Assembly: GCF_004310685.1 (NCBI RefSeq) | Contig: NZ_SISG01000002.1 | Span: forward strand, 62,001 to 126,000 | Length of the DNA: 64,000 bases | Direction of reading: 5' to 3' | Origin: Glaciihabitans arcticus | GTDB lineage: Bacteria > Actinomycetota > Actinomycetes > Actinomycetales > Microbacteriaceae | Shown: one piece after another, positions 17,387 through 26,362 of the stretch | Layout: every line of letters begins with the position of its first letter | Numbering within the stretch: position 1 is the first letter of the stretch | The notes under the pieces: model-generated | The model's database searches: none | The model's input: the letters and a program-made list of their open reading frames with translations, nothing else | What the model was told of the DNA's origin: nothing | Position numbers and translations under genes: made by a program

Positions 17387-17986
17387 CTAGTTCTCGACGA
17401 GACGGCGGCCCTCGAAGGCGCGGCCGAGGGTGACCTCGTCGGCGTACTCGAGGTCGCCGCCGACGGGGAGGCCCGACGCGAGGCGCGTGACGCGCAGGTT
17501 CGGCTGCACGAGCAGGCGCTGAAGGTAGGTCGCGGTCGCCTCGCCCTCGAGGTTCGGGTTGGTCGCGATGATGACCTCGGTGACCGTGCTGTCGTTCAGT
17601 CGCGCGAGCAGCTGGCGGATGCTGAGGTCGTCGGGTCCGACGCCGTCGATCGGGCTGATGGCGCCGCCTAGCACGTGGTACAGCCCACGGAATTCGCGGG
17701 TGCGCTCGATCGCGACCACGTCTTTAGCCTCCTCGACCACGCAAATGGTGGCCGGCGAGCGACGCGGGTCGCGGCAGATGGTACAGGTGTCCTGTTCGGT
17801 CACGTTGCCGCAGATGCTGCAGAAGCGCACTTTGTCACGGATCTCGGTGAGCACCTCGGCGAGACGCGTGACGTCGACGCTCTCGGTCTGCAGGATGTGG
17901 AACGCGATGCGCTGGGCGGACTTCGGACCGATGCCCGGCAGCTTGCCGAGCTCGTCGATGAGTTCCTGGACGATTCCTTCGTACAC
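17387..17986 (-). CDS. recR: Recombination mediator RecR
   Basis: The 199-residue protein acts with RecF and RecO in loading RecA at gaps in damaged DNA. It has the helix-hairpin-helix [20 protein letters not shown], the four-cysteine zinc finger (Cys56, 59, 68, 71), the Toprim region ([15 protein letters not shown] and [17 protein letters not shown]), and the C-terminal [20 protein letters not shown]. It starts 3 bases after the dnaX stop, the conserved dnaX-recR arrangement, so it depends on the dnaX transcript. Confidence 0.96.
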   Translation of the reverse strand: MYEGIVQELIDELGKLPGIGPKSAQRIAFHILQTESVDVTRLAEVLTEIRDKVRFCSICGNVTEQDTCTICRDPRRSPATICVVEEAKDVVAIERTREFRGLYHVLGGAISPIDGVGPDDLSIRQLLARLNDSTVTEVIIATNPNLEGEATATYLQRLLVQPNLRVTRLASGLPVGGDLEYADEVTLGRAFEGRRLVEN

Positions 17987-17989
17987 GGG

Positions 17990-19927
17990 CTAGTTGCCTT
18001 CCGCCTGCGGAACGACCCGCGGCGCGACGGTCTGCTCCTCGATGAAGCTGGCGCCGAGAATTTCGCGCACAACCGATTCGCCGTAGCGGGCCTTGTCACC
18101 GTTCTTGTCGAGGGATGCATCTGCCGCCGTCTTGCGAACGACGGGCCTCGGCTGCCGAGGGCCGGCCACCGGCTCAGACTCGGGGATTGAGGCGACGGCC
18201 CAGCCGGAGCTGTCCGTGGCGGGGGCGTCGGGCTCGGGCGCCTGTTCGTCGCTGGGGGCGGAAGCCTGAGCCTCGACCCGCGCGATGAACTTGACCCGCA
18301 CGCCCAGCACGGAGACGATCGCCTTGCGCAGGTGCTCGCTCACGCTGTCGCCGCTCGGGTTGGGCTGCTTGAAGCTGTTGGAGTCGTTCTCGCTCACGAA
18401 CGACACGGTGAGCACGTCGTCCTGGAAGCCGCGCGCGGTTGCCGTCTGCAGCACCATCCAGGCGTTGAGCTTGGCGCTGCGCACGACCTCGAGGATCTCG
18501 GGCCAGGAGTCCTTCACCTGTGCAAAGGTGACCGGACCGGCCGCGGTGACGGGCTCGGCGGGCTTTTCGACGGGCTGCTCTGCGGGCTTTTCGACAGCGG
18601 CCGCTGCGGGGGCGGCCGGCTTCTCGACGACGGGTTCCGGAGCACGCACGGGCTCCGCTGCGCGAACGGGCTCCGGGGCTCGCGCGGGCTCTGCCGCACG
18701 CACGGACTCGGCCGCTCGAACCGGGGCGGCAGCGGGAGCTGTTGCGGCAGGCGCAGCAGCACCCTCGACCCCCATGCGACGCTCGATGCGCTCGAGGCGG
18801 GCGAGCGAGCCGCGCTCGGTCTGGTCGCTCGCCGGAACGAGGATGCGCGCCATCATCAGCTCGAGGTGCAGTCGCGGCGAGGTGGCACCGGTCATCTCGG
18901 TGAGTGCGGCATTGACGATGTCGGCGGCGCGGGAGAGCTCGGCCTGGCCGAAGTTGATCGACTGCAGCGACATGCGCTCGAGCTGGTCGGCGGGGATGCC
19001 GCGCAGCACGGCGGCGCCGTGGTCGTTTGTCGCGGCGACGACGATGAGGTCGCGCAGGCGCTCGAGCAGGTCTTCGACGAAGCGGCGGGGATCCTGACCG
19101 GTCTGGATGATGCGGTCGACGGCGGAGAACACCGCCGCGCTGTCGCGGGCGCCGATCGAGTCGACGATCTCGTCGAGCAGCGCGCCGTGGGTGTAGCCGA
19201 GCAGGGCGACGGCCCTTTCGTACTCCACTTTGGTGCCCTCGGACCCCGCGATGAGCTGGTCGAGCAGCGAGAGGGTGTCGCGCACTGAGCCTCCGCCGGA
19301 GCGCACGACGAGCGGCAGCACACCGGGCTCGACGGTGACCTTCTCCTCGTCACACAGGTGCTGCACGTACTCGAGCATCTGGGCGGGAGGAACCAGGCGG
19401 AAGGGGTAGTGGTGCGTGCGGGAGCGGATCGTGCCGATGACCTTCTCGGGCTCGGTCGTTGCAAAGATGAACTTGACGTGCTCCGGCGGTTCTTCGACGA
19501 TCTTCAGGAGCGCGTTGAATCCCTGCGGCGTGACCATGTGGGCCTCGTCGAGGATGAAGATCTTGAAACGATCGCGCGCCGGGGCGAATACCGCACGCTC
19601 ACGGAGGTCGCGGGCGTCATCCACACCATTATGTGAAGCGGCATCGATCTCGACGACATCGAGGGAGCCGCCACCGTCGCGACTGAGCTCGACACACGAG
19701 GGGCAGACGCCGCAGGGGGTGTCGGTGGGACCTTCGGCGCAGTTCAGGCAGCGGGCCAGGATGCGGGCCGACGTGGTCTTGCCGCAGCCGCGCGGGCCGC
19801 TGAACAGGTACGCGTGGTTGACCCGGTCGGTGCGCAAGGCGGTACGGAGCGGATCCGTCACCTGCGACTGCCCGATGAGTTCCGCGAATGTCTCGGGCCG
19901 ATAGCGGCGATAGAGGGCTGTGACCAC
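17990..19927 (-). CDS. dnaX: DNA polymerase III gamma/tau subunit
   Basis: The 645-residue clamp-loader ATPase has GPRGCGKTT (Walker A, 44-52), a zinc module with cysteines at about 60, 63, 72, 75 and 78, LDEAHMV (Walker B) and the sensor region FIFATTEPEKV. After the ATPase and collar domains comes a low-complexity linker of repeated PVRAAE/PVRAPE and VEKPAE units (coding bases about 18530-18770), then a tau-like C-terminal domain. I see no obvious slippery heptamer for a shorter gamma form. The GTG start lies 6 bases after a TAGTCT box, suggesting leaderless transcription. It is in an operon with recR. Confidence 0.95.
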   Translation of the reverse strand: MVTALYRRYRPETFAELIGQSQVTDPLRTALRTDRVNHAYLFSGPRGCGKTTSARILARCLNCAEGPTDTPCGVCPSCVELSRDGGGSLDVVEIDAASHNGVDDARDLRERAVFAPARDRFKIFILDEAHMVTPQGFNALLKIVEEPPEHVKFIFATTEPEKVIGTIRSRTHHYPFRLVPPAQMLEYVQHLCDEEKVTVEPGVLPLVVRSGGGSVRDTLSLLDQLIAGSEGTKVEYERAVALLGYTHGALLDEIVDSIGARDSAAVFSAVDRIIQTGQDPRRFVEDLLERLRDLIVVAATNDHGAAVLRGIPADQLERMSLQSINFGQAELSRAADIVNAALTEMTGATSPRLHLELMMARILVPASDQTERGSLARLERIERRMGVEGAAAPAATAPAAAPVRAAESVRAAEPARAPEPVRAAEPVRAPEPVVEKPAAPAAAAVEKPAEQPVEKPAEPVTAAGPVTFAQVKDSWPEILEVVRSAKLNAWMVLQTATARGFQDDVLTVSFVSENDSNSFKQPNPSGDSVSEHLRKAIVSVLGVRVKFIARVEAQASAPSDEQAPEPDAPATDSSGWAVASIPESEPVAGPRQPRPVVRKTAADASLDKNGDKARYGESVVREILGASFIEEQTVAPRVVPQAEGN

Positions 19928-19933
19928 GCGTCA

Positions 19934-19939
19934 AGACTA
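19934..19939 (-). promoter_or_regulatory. Leaderless -10 box for dnaX
   Basis: TAGTCT on the minus strand lies 6 bases before the GTG start of dnaX, so transcription would begin at or next to the start codon. No clear -35 box is visible. Confidence 0.4.
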
Positions 19940-19979
19940 CCCGGCGGCACCGACGCGAGCGCGGGTTGTGAACAGCAAG

Positions 19980-21104
19980 CTACGCCGAGGTCACCGCGAG
20001 CGTCTGGCGCGCGATCTCGAGCTCCTCGTTGGTGGGGATCACGAGCACCTCGACGGCGGCGCCATCCGGTGAGATGCGGCGCTCGGCGCGCGAAGAGAGC
20101 TCGTTGCGGTCGTCGTCGATTCGGATCCCCAGGAACTCGAGACCCGCGAGCGCACGACGGCGCAGCAGGGCGTTGTTCTCGCCGACGCCCGCGGTGAAGA
20201 CGACGACATCCACGCCTCCGAGCTGCGCGATGTACGCGCCGAGATAGTGGCGGATGCGGTGCCTCCAGACGGCAAGGGCCGCGAGTGCCGCCTCATCCCC
20301 GTCGGCCGCGGCCTGCTGCACGTCGCGCATGTCGCCCGAGCCGGTGAGCCCGAGCAGCCCGCTGCGACGGTTGAGCAGGTCATCCAGTTCATCAACCGAC
20401 AGGCCGGCCACGCGGTGCAGGTGGGTCAGCACGGCCGGGTCGAGGTCGCCGGAGCGGGTGCCCATCACCAGACCCTGCAACGGGGTGAGTCCCATCGAGG
20501 TGTCGATCGAACGACCTCCGTCGATTGCCGTGATGGATGCCCCGTTGCCGAGGTGCAGCACGATCGTCTTCAGCGACTCGAGTGGGCGGTTCACGAACAG
20601 GGCCGCGCGCTCGGAGACGTACTTGTGGGACGTGCCGTGGAAGCCGTAGCGCCGCACCCCGTGCTTCTCGGCGAGGGCACGGTCGATCGCGTAGGTGTAC
20701 GCATCGGCGGGCATGGTCTGGTGGAAGGCCGTGTCGAACACTGCGACGTGCGGCACGCCGGGCAGCGCGACCCGGGCCGCGCGGATGCCGAGCAGATTCG
20801 CCGGGTTGTGCAGCGGCGCGAGGGCGGAGAGCTCGTCGATCGCCTTCTCCACAACGGGCGTGATGACCGTCGCGTCGGCGAACAGCGAGCCACCGTGCAC
20901 CACGCGGTGGCCGACGGCGGCGATGGCGCTCGTGTCGCCGAGTCCGGCCAGCACCTGGTTGAGTCCCTCGGTGTGGTTCGCAGGATGCCCCGGCTCGCCG
21001 ATCCGCTCGACCGAGCCCGACAGCATCGACTCCGCGGACTCCACATCGATCAGCTGGTACTTGATCGACGACGAGCCGGAATTTACGACGAAGACCTGTG
21101 TCAC
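19980..21104 (-). CDS. ackA: Acetate kinase
   Basis: The 374-residue enzyme converts acetyl phosphate and ADP to acetate and ATP. Diagnostic blocks are FVVNSGSSSIKYQLID at the N-terminus, AAVGHRVVHGG, VAVFDTAFHQTMP, RRYGFHGTSHKYVS, LHLGNGASITAIDGGRSIDTSMG and FTAGVGENN. It is slightly shorter than the usual 395-400 residues but all blocks are present. The GTG start overlaps the pta stop as GTGA, so acetyl phosphate made by Pta is passed to a translationally coupled kinase. It is followed by dnaX on the same strand with only 52 bases between. Confidence 0.95.
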   Translation of the reverse strand: MTQVFVVNSGSSSIKYQLIDVESAESMLSGSVERIGEPGHPANHTEGLNQVLAGLGDTSAIAAVGHRVVHGGSLFADATVITPVVEKAIDELSALAPLHNPANLLGIRAARVALPGVPHVAVFDTAFHQTMPADAYTYAIDRALAEKHGVRRYGFHGTSHKYVSERAALFVNRPLESLKTIVLHLGNGASITAIDGGRSIDTSMGLTPLQGLVMGTRSGDLDPAVLTHLHRVAGLSVDELDDLLNRRSGLLGLTGSGDMRDVQQAAADGDEAALAALAVWRHRIRHYLGAYIAQLGGVDVVVFTAGVGENNALLRRRALAGLEFLGIRIDDDRNELSSRAERRISPDGAAVEVLVIPTNEELEIARQTLAVTSA

Positions 21105-23188
21105 TGTGCTGTTCCTTGCGCCTGGATGGCCGTGATCGCGACCGTGTTGATGATGTCCCGCACGAGTGCTCCGCGAGAGAGGTCGTTGATCGGCTTGCGG
21201 AGTCCCTGCAGCACCGGTCCCACGGCGACGGCGTTGGCGCTGCGCTGCACGGCCTTGTAGGTGTTGTTGCCGGTATTGAGGTCGGGGAAGATGAACACCG
21301 TGGCACGGCCGGCCACCTGCGAACCGGGCATCTTCGACTGGCCGACCGCGGCATCCGCCGCAGCGTCGTACTGGATCGGCCCGTCGACGACGATGTCGGG
21401 TCGACGCTCGTGTACGAGGGCGGTCGCGGTGCGCACCTTCTCGACGTCGGCGCCCGAGCCGGACTCGCCGGTCGAGTAGCTCAGCATCGCCACACGCGGG
21501 TCGATGCCGAACTGGCCGGCGGTTCCGGCTGAGGAGATCGCGATGTCGGCGAGCTGCTCGCTGGTCGGGTCGGGCACCACGGCGCAGTCGCCGTAGACGA
21601 GCACCCGATCGGCGAGCGCCATGAAGAACACGCTCGAGACGACAGAGACCCCGTCGAGCGTCTTGATGACCTCGAAGCCTGGCTTGATGGTGTGGGCCGT
21701 GGTGTGCGCGGCCCCAGAGACCATGCCGTCGGCGAGGCCGAGGTGCACCATCATGGTGCCGAAGTAGGAGACGTCGGTGACGATGTCGCGCGCCGCCTCG
21801 ACGGTCATGCCCTTGTGGGCCCGCACTCGCGCGTACTCCTCGGCGAAGCGCTGGCGGTGCTCCTCATCCGTCGGGCTGAGGATGGCGGCTCCCGCGATGT
21901 CGACACCGAGTCCGGCGGCGCGACCCCGCACCTCCGCCTCGTCACCGAGGATGGTGAGCTTCGCGACCCCGCGGCTGAGCAGCGTTCCGGCCGCGCGCAG
22001 GATGCGGTCGTCGTTGCCTTCCGGCAACACGATGTGCTTGAGGTCGGCGCGAGCGCGCTCGATGAGTCCGTACTCGAACATGAGCGGCGTGACGGCGCCC
22101 GAGGGGCTCAGGCTGAGCGCGTCGAGCAGCACCCGGGTGTCGACGTGCTTCTCGAACAGGGCGAGCGCGGTGTCGAGCTTGCGCTGCGAGTCGGCGGCGA
22201 GACGGCCGCGGGTCTGGGTGATGCGCTGCGCCGTCGCGTAGGTGCCGAGCTCGGTCGTGATCAGCGGAAGCGTCTGGTCGAGTCCCGCGATGAGACGCGT
22301 GATGGTCGGCGAGAGCTCGAAGCCACCGTTGAGCACGATGCCGGCCAGCGACGGGAAGGTGTCAGACGCGTGCGCCGTGAGTGCCGCGAGCAGCATCTCG
22401 CTGCGATCTGCCGGGATGACGACGATGCCACCCTCGATCAGCCGCGGCAGCACGTTCTCCATCGACATCGCCGCGATGACGACGCCCATCGCCTCGCGGG
22501 CGAGCAGCTCCGAATCCCCCTGCAGCAACTCGCCGTCGACGGCGGACATGATGCCGCTCACTGTGGGAGCGACGAGGAACGGATCCTCGGGGATAGCCCA
22601 GGCCGGGACATCCGCTACGGCTGAAATGGCGGCGCAGATCGGGTCGAGCTGTTCGGAATCGGCCCGGTTGGCGACCACGGCGAGCACACTCGCGTGGGCC
22701 GCAGTCAGCTCGGGAAAGCTGAGCTCGGCGATCTGGCGCATCTCGTCGGGGGTGCGTCCGCGGGACTCGTCCATGGCGCGCCCGGTCAGAACGAGCAGCA
22801 CCGGGGCGCCGAGGTTGGCGGCGATACGGGCGTTGAAGCTCAGCTCGGTCGGGCTGCCGACGTCGGTGTAGTCGCTGCCGACGATGACGACAGCGTCGCA
22901 CTTCGACTCGACATTCTTATAGCGCTCGACGATCTTCGCGAGGGCCGCATCAGGGTCGTCGTGCACGTCGTCGTAGGTGACACCGACGCACTCGTCATAG
23001 TCGAGGCCGACCCCGTCGTGGGCGAGCAGGAGCTCGAGCACGTAGTCACGCTCGGTGATGGAGCGGGCGATCGGACGGAACACCCCCACACGCTCGACCT
23101 CGTGGCTGAGGGTGTCGAGGACTCCCAGAGCGATCGATGATTTGCCCGAGTGTCCCTCGGCTGACGTGATGTAGATGCTGCGAGCCAC
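21101..23188 (-). CDS. pta: Phosphate acetyltransferase (long form)
   Basis: The 695-residue protein has an N-terminal P-loop domain (MARSIYITSAEGHSGKSSIA), a central DRTGG-like regulatory domain, and the C-terminal phosphotransacetylase domain (about 380-690) with LPEGNDDRILRAA, DVSYFGTMMVHLG, GAAHTTAHTIKPGFEVIKT, MLSYSTGESG and PDLNTGNNTYKAVQRSA. It interconverts acetyl-CoA and acetyl phosphate. The GTG start lies 6 bases after TAGGGT, suggesting a leaderless message. It is the first gene of pta-ackA. The long form is usual in actinobacteria and proteobacteria, where the extra domains affect regulation. Confidence 0.95.
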   Translation of the reverse strand: MARSIYITSAEGHSGKSSIALGVLDTLSHEVERVGVFRPIARSITERDYVLELLLAHDGVGLDYDECVGVTYDDVHDDPDAALAKIVERYKNVESKCDAVVIVGSDYTDVGSPTELSFNARIAANLGAPVLLVLTGRAMDESRGRTPDEMRQIAELSFPELTAAHASVLAVVANRADSEQLDPICAAISAVADVPAWAIPEDPFLVAPTVSGIMSAVDGELLQGDSELLAREAMGVVIAAMSMENVLPRLIEGGIVVIPADRSEMLLAALTAHASDTFPSLAGIVLNGGFELSPTITRLIAGLDQTLPLITTELGTYATAQRITQTRGRLAADSQRKLDTALALFEKHVDTRVLLDALSLSPSGAVTPLMFEYGLIERARADLKHIVLPEGNDDRILRAAGTLLSRGVAKLTILGDEAEVRGRAAGLGVDIAGAAILSPTDEEHRQRFAEEYARVRAHKGMTVEAARDIVTDVSYFGTMMVHLGLADGMVSGAAHTTAHTIKPGFEVIKTLDGVSVVSSVFFMALADRVLVYGDCAVVPDPTSEQLADIAISSAGTAGQFGIDPRVAMLSYSTGESGSGADVEKVRTATALVHERRPDIVVDGPIQYDAAADAAVGQSKMPGSQVAGRATVFIFPDLNTGNNTYKAVQRSANAVAVGPVLQGLRKPINDLSRGALVRDIINTVAITAIQAQGTAQ

Positions 23189-23194
23189 GTGACA

Positions 23195-23200
23195 ACCCTA
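23195..23200 (-). promoter_or_regulatory. Leaderless -10 box for pta
   Basis: TAGGGT on the minus strand ends 6 bases before the GTG of pta, placing the transcript start at the initiation codon. No convincing -35 box is seen. Confidence 0.4.
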
Positions 23201-23297
23201 TGGGTGCGACCTGAACGGCAGGGGTGAGCGCCGGTTCGGGATATCGCTGCGCCCGCCTGCGCTGCCCCGGGCACCTCGGCAGGAGTTTCTGCCCCTT

Positions 23298-23356
23298 GTA
23301 CGCCTCCGCAGGACATTCGGTCCCGCCGCTCACGGATCATCCTGCGGAACGGCACG
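23298..23356. repeat. Dispersed intergenic repeat, inverted pair
   Basis: GTACGCCTCCGCAGGA (23298-23313) and TCCTGCGGAACGGCACG (23340-23356) are opposite-orientation copies of the repeat seen at 12746-12804 and 13834-13879. A further degenerate hairpin GGCAG...CTGCC sits at about 23279-23294. They occupy the roughly 350-base region between pta and the SRP RNA, which contains no credible protein gene. Confidence 0.5.
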
Positions 23357-23385
23357 CCGCTTGAGGAGTTTCGTCAGAGAACGCC

Positions 23386-23433
23386 CTTCGTTAGGACTTC
23401 CCCGCCGCCGCCGGTCGATATCACCTAATGAAG
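23386..23433. repeat. Imperfect inverted repeat upstream of pta
   Basis: CTTCGTTAGG (23386-23395) and CCTAATGAAG (23424-23433) are inverted copies differing at one position, with a 28-base spacer. It could be an operator or the base of an RNA stem in the transcript running from the SRP RNA; nothing decides between these. Confidence 0.3.
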
Positions 23434-23545
23434 AGAGAGGAGACAACAAACGGGGCACGAGGCGACCCGGTCTCGCTCCCGCGTGGCAGAAATCGCGCGA
23501 AGCGCGAATCGGGCGCGCGAAGCACTTGCCCGAAAATGTAAAAGA

Positions 23546-23629
23546 CCCCCCGCGCACCCGCCAGAGCCCGGTTACCCTTGCTACGTTTCCGTCCTGGGGG
23601 AGTTGGCCTGGATGGCGCCACGCGGGGAG
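23546..23629 (-). ncRNA. ffs: Signal recognition particle RNA, small bacterial type (4.5S)
   Basis: On the minus strand the apical domain reads CCCCCAGGACGGAAACGTAG then CAAGGGTAACC: a GGAA-type tetraloop closed by C-G pairs, the asymmetric AGCA loop and the conserved AGG/CAAGGG strands that bind Ffh. The outer ends CCCCGCG (23627-23621) and CGCGGGG (23554-23548) pair, giving a single long hairpin of about 84 bases followed by TCTTTT, which acts as terminator. The exact ends are estimates. The RNA assembles with Ffh for co-translational membrane targeting. tRNA-Ser lies just upstream on the other strand, and dnaX-recR a few kb away, a common actinobacterial neighbourhood. Confidence 0.85.
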
Positions 23630-23672
23630 CCGGATTCCATGGTACCGGATGCCCGTGTGCCGAACGCCCCCG

Positions 23673-23701
23673 AAGTTACGGGTATGATTTCCCAAGGTCA
23701 A
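23673..23701 (-). promoter_or_regulatory. Promoter for SRP RNA
   Basis: On the minus strand TTGACC (23701-23696) and TAACTT (23678-23673) are 17 bases apart. The predicted start near 23666 would give a precursor about 40 bases longer at the 5' end than the paired SRP RNA core, so 5' processing or a longer mature end is implied. On the opposite strand TATGAT (23683-23688) could be the -10 of tRNA-Ser. Confidence 0.5.
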
Positions 23702-23727
23702 TGCCCCTGCCGGGGTGTTTACTACCA

Positions 23728-23815
23728 GGAGAATTCGCCTAGTGGCCTATGGCGCCAGCTTGGAAAGTTGGTTGGGTGCAAGCCCTCGGGGGTTCGAATC
23801 CCCCATTCTCCGCCA
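23728..23815 (+). tRNA. tRNA-Ser (anticodon GGA)
   Basis: The acceptor arms GGAGAAT and ATTCTCC pair. The anticodon stem CCAGC/GTTGG encloses TTGGAAA (anticodon GGA, codons TCC/TCT). A long variable arm TTGGGTGCAAGCCCTC, as expected for serine tRNA, precedes the T-arm GGGGGTTCGAATCCCCC. The discriminator is G (23812) and CCA is encoded (23813-23815). Confidence 0.95.
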
Positions 23816-23947
23816 CACAGTACTCACAAAACGCACGAGCCGCAGGGCTCTACTCCCTCTACAACAGCGCGCGCGAATCGTCCACAATCGGACGTTGTTG
23901 AGCGATCCCGCACTTTGCGGCGCTAAGGTTCTGCACTGGGGGATCCA

Positions 23948-24589
23948 GTGGACCGATCAGTGCACCAGCCAGGCGATGCGTCGCAGCATCTGCCGAGCGA
24001 TGCCGTGCGCCTGCTCCCCCACCGATCCCTCTTCCGCCAGGCGCTCATCGCGACGCTCGCGTTCCTGCTCCCGGTGACCGGCGCCCTGTACTGGATTACC
24101 ATCCCGGACGGCCCGTGGCAGGTGGTTCTCGCGACCCAGATCATCGCGAGCCTCCTGTTCGCCATTGCGTCCTGGTCGTTCTTCGCGGTGGGCGTGTGGG
24201 TGTCCCCGAGCGGCATCGCCGAGCGCGGCTTCTTCGGACGACGCACGTTCTACCCGGCGAGCGACGTCGATTCGATCCTGTTCGTCGAGACCTTCCACGG
24301 CGGTGGCGACATCGTTCCACAGCTGTTCGTCTGCGGTCTCGACAACACCCAGCTCGTGCGGATGCGCGGACAGTTCTGGTCGGAGGCCGACATGCGGCGA
24401 GTCGCCGAGGTCCTCGACGTTCCGATCACCGAGGTCGCGGAGTCCCTCACCCCGAGCGAACTGCTGCAGGAGTACCGCAGCCTGCTCTACTGGTTCGAAC
24501 GCCACCCGGTCTGGGCTGCCGCGGTCTTCAGTATCTCGGTCGTCGTGGGCGGCTCGGTCATCTGGCTCGTGACGCTGCTGCTGTCCTAG
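23948..24589 (+). CDS. Small membrane protein with PH-like core (paralogue of 27888-28472)
   Basis: The 213-residue product has two membrane helices near the N-terminus (about 33-52 and 62-82), a central soluble part of about 90 residues with WVSPSGIAERGFFGRRTFYP and LVRMRGQFWSEADMRRVAEVL, and a C-terminal helix. The arrangement and the FW-S-AD/ALR motif recur in the product at 27888-28472, so they are distant paralogues; the core resembles bacterial PH-like domains. Function is unknown. The GTG start has GGGGGA 5 bases upstream. Its TAG stop shares the tetranucleotide CTAG with the stop of the convergent DUF853 gene. Confidence 0.68.
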   Translation: MDRSVHQPGDASQHLPSDAVRLLPHRSLFRQALIATLAFLLPVTGALYWITIPDGPWQVVLATQIIASLLFAIASWSFFAVGVWVSPSGIAERGFFGRRTFYPASDVDSILFVETFHGGGDIVPQLFVCGLDNTQLVRMRGQFWSEADMRRVAEVLDVPITEVAESLTPSELLQEYRSLLYWFERHPVWAAAVFSISVVVGGSVIWLVTLLLS

Positions 24590-26358
24590 CGGCGTTTCAG
24601 CGTTCCGAAGATCCCGCGCAGCACCTCGCGCACCACGGTCTGGCCGGTGCGGGAGCCGAGCACGTCCTCGATGACGTTCGGCTGCTTCTTTGTGGTGGTT
24701 CGGGATGTGGTCTTCGGCCGCGAGGCCTTCTCCCACTCCCGCTTGGCGCGCTCTACGTCGGCCGACGCCTTGGCGCTGGCCTTCGCATTCGCGGCAGCCG
24801 CTTTCTCTGCCGCAGCAGCCACCTTCTCCGCCTCGACTGCTGCGGCCGCACTCGCGCCTGCCTCGGCGGCCGCGTTCATCTTCACGGCGAGGATCTCGCG
24901 CGCCGACTCACGGTCGACCACGGCGCCGTACTGCGCGGTCAGCGGCGACGCGGCGACGGTGGCCGCCATCACGTCGTGCGGAGTCGGTGACATCGAGCCG
25001 AGCGGAGCGCGAAGGCGGGTCCACGCGACGGGCGTCGGCGCACCCTTCTCGTTCATCACGGTGATGATCGCCTCGCCGGTCGCGAGCGAGGTGAGAACCT
25101 CGCCGAGGGTGTAGCCGGAGGTGGGGTAGGTCGAGACGGTCGACTTGAGGGCGCGAGCGTCATCCGGAGTATGCGCCCGCAGCTGGTGCTGTACGCGCGA
25201 ACCGATCTGCGAGAGCACGTCGGTCGGAACGTCCTTGGGCGTCTGCGTGACGAACACGATGCCGACACCCTTCGAGCGGATGAGCCGCACGGTCTGGGTG
25301 ATCGATTCGATGAAGTCCTTCGACGCGTTCTTGAACAGCAGGTGCGCCTCGTCGAAGAAGAACACCAGCTTGGGCTTGTCGATGTCGCCGACCTCGGGCA
25401 GGTCGTTGAACAGGTCGGCGAGCAGCCACATGAGGAAGGTCGAGAACAGCGCGGGCTTGTCCTGCACTCCAGGGATCTCGAGCAGGCTCACAATGCCGCG
25501 GCCGTCGGCGGCGGTCCGCAGGAACAGCGAGGTGTCGATCTCCGGCTCTCCGAAGAAGACGTCGGCACCCTGGTCGGCGAAGGTGATCAATTCGCGAAGG
25601 ATGACGCCGGCCGTCGCGCTCGAGAGCCCGCCCAGCTCCTTCAGCTCAGCCTTGCCCTCGGCGCTGGTCAGGAAGCTCAGCACGGCGCGCAGGTCGGTGA
25701 GGTCGAGCAGCGGAAGCCCGGCCTTGTCGGCGTAGTGGAAGACGAGACCGAGGCTCGACTCCTGAGTGTCGTTGAGGCCGAGCACTTTGGCGAGCAGCAG
25801 CGAGCCGAAGCTCGAGACGGTCGCGCGGATCGGGATGCCCGTGCCGAGGCCGCCTAGCGTGTAGAACTCGGTCGGGCTCGCGGAGGCCGACCAGTGCTGG
25901 CCGATGCCCGCGGTGCGCTCGAGGAGCTTGGGGTTGGACTCGCCGGGGCTCGCAATGCCGCTCAGGTCACCCTTGATGTCGGCGGCGAACACCGGCACAC
26001 CGGCCGCCGAGAGCTGCTCGGCGAGCACCTGCAGGGTCTTGGTCTTTCCGGTGCCCGTGGCGCCGGCGACGAGCCCGTGACGGTTCATCATGGCGAGGGG
26101 GATGCGGATCGGGACATCCGGTCGGGCATCGCCGTTCACGAGCGCGCCCATCTCGAGGGCGGGGCCGTCGAAGGCGTAGCCGGCCTGGATGCGCAGCACG
26201 TCGGCCTCGGCGAGCGGGCCGGGGGTGGCCTCGACTGCGGGCGGCGCGTCGACAGGTTCAGGGGCCGACGCCGCGGCTTCGGCCTCCGCGGCGAGCGCCG
26301 CCTCTGCCTCGGCGAGTGCTTTGCGTGCTGCTTCGACCTGGGCTGCTGCATCCGTCAT
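24586..26358 (-). CDS. HerA/DUF853-family ATPase
   Basis: The 590-residue ATPase has an Ala/Glu-rich N-terminal segment, Walker A GATGTGKTKT (99-108), DIKGDLSGIA, Walker B LVFFFDEAHLLF (near 337) and the arginine-containing IGSRVQHQLRAHTPDDARAL, which fit the HerA-like C-terminal domain family DUF853. An Ala-rich coiled segment (about 490-545) links to a basic C-terminus. The family belongs to the FtsK-HerA superfamily of DNA-pumping ATPases, but the role of DUF853 proteins is not established. It starts 4 bases after the CoA-transferase beta stop, so it appears co-transcribed with scoAB, an odd partnership. Confidence 0.85.
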   Translation of the reverse strand: MTDAAAQVEAARKALAEAEAALAAEAEAAASAPEPVDAPPAVEATPGPLAEADVLRIQAGYAFDGPALEMGALVNGDARPDVPIRIPLAMMNRHGLVAGATGTGKTKTLQVLAEQLSAAGVPVFAADIKGDLSGIASPGESNPKLLERTAGIGQHWSASASPTEFYTLGGLGTGIPIRATVSSFGSLLLAKVLGLNDTQESSLGLVFHYADKAGLPLLDLTDLRAVLSFLTSAEGKAELKELGGLSSATAGVILRELITFADQGADVFFGEPEIDTSLFLRTAADGRGIVSLLEIPGVQDKPALFSTFLMWLLADLFNDLPEVGDIDKPKLVFFFDEAHLLFKNASKDFIESITQTVRLIRSKGVGIVFVTQTPKDVPTDVLSQIGSRVQHQLRAHTPDDARALKSTVSTYPTSGYTLGEVLTSLATGEAIITVMNEKGAPTPVAWTRLRAPLGSMSPTPHDVMAATVAASPLTAQYGAVVDRESAREILAVKMNAAAEAGASAAAAVEAEKVAAAAEKAAAANAKASAKASADVERAKREWEKASRPKTTSRTTTKKQPNVIEDVLGSRTGQTVVREVLRGIFGTLKRR

Positions 26359-26362
26359 GGAG

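Noticed and set aside
23330-23701. 123-residue minus-strand reading frame over the SRP RNA locus
   Set aside because: It runs through the SRP RNA, which has conserved apical loop and pairing; the peptide has no recognisable features.
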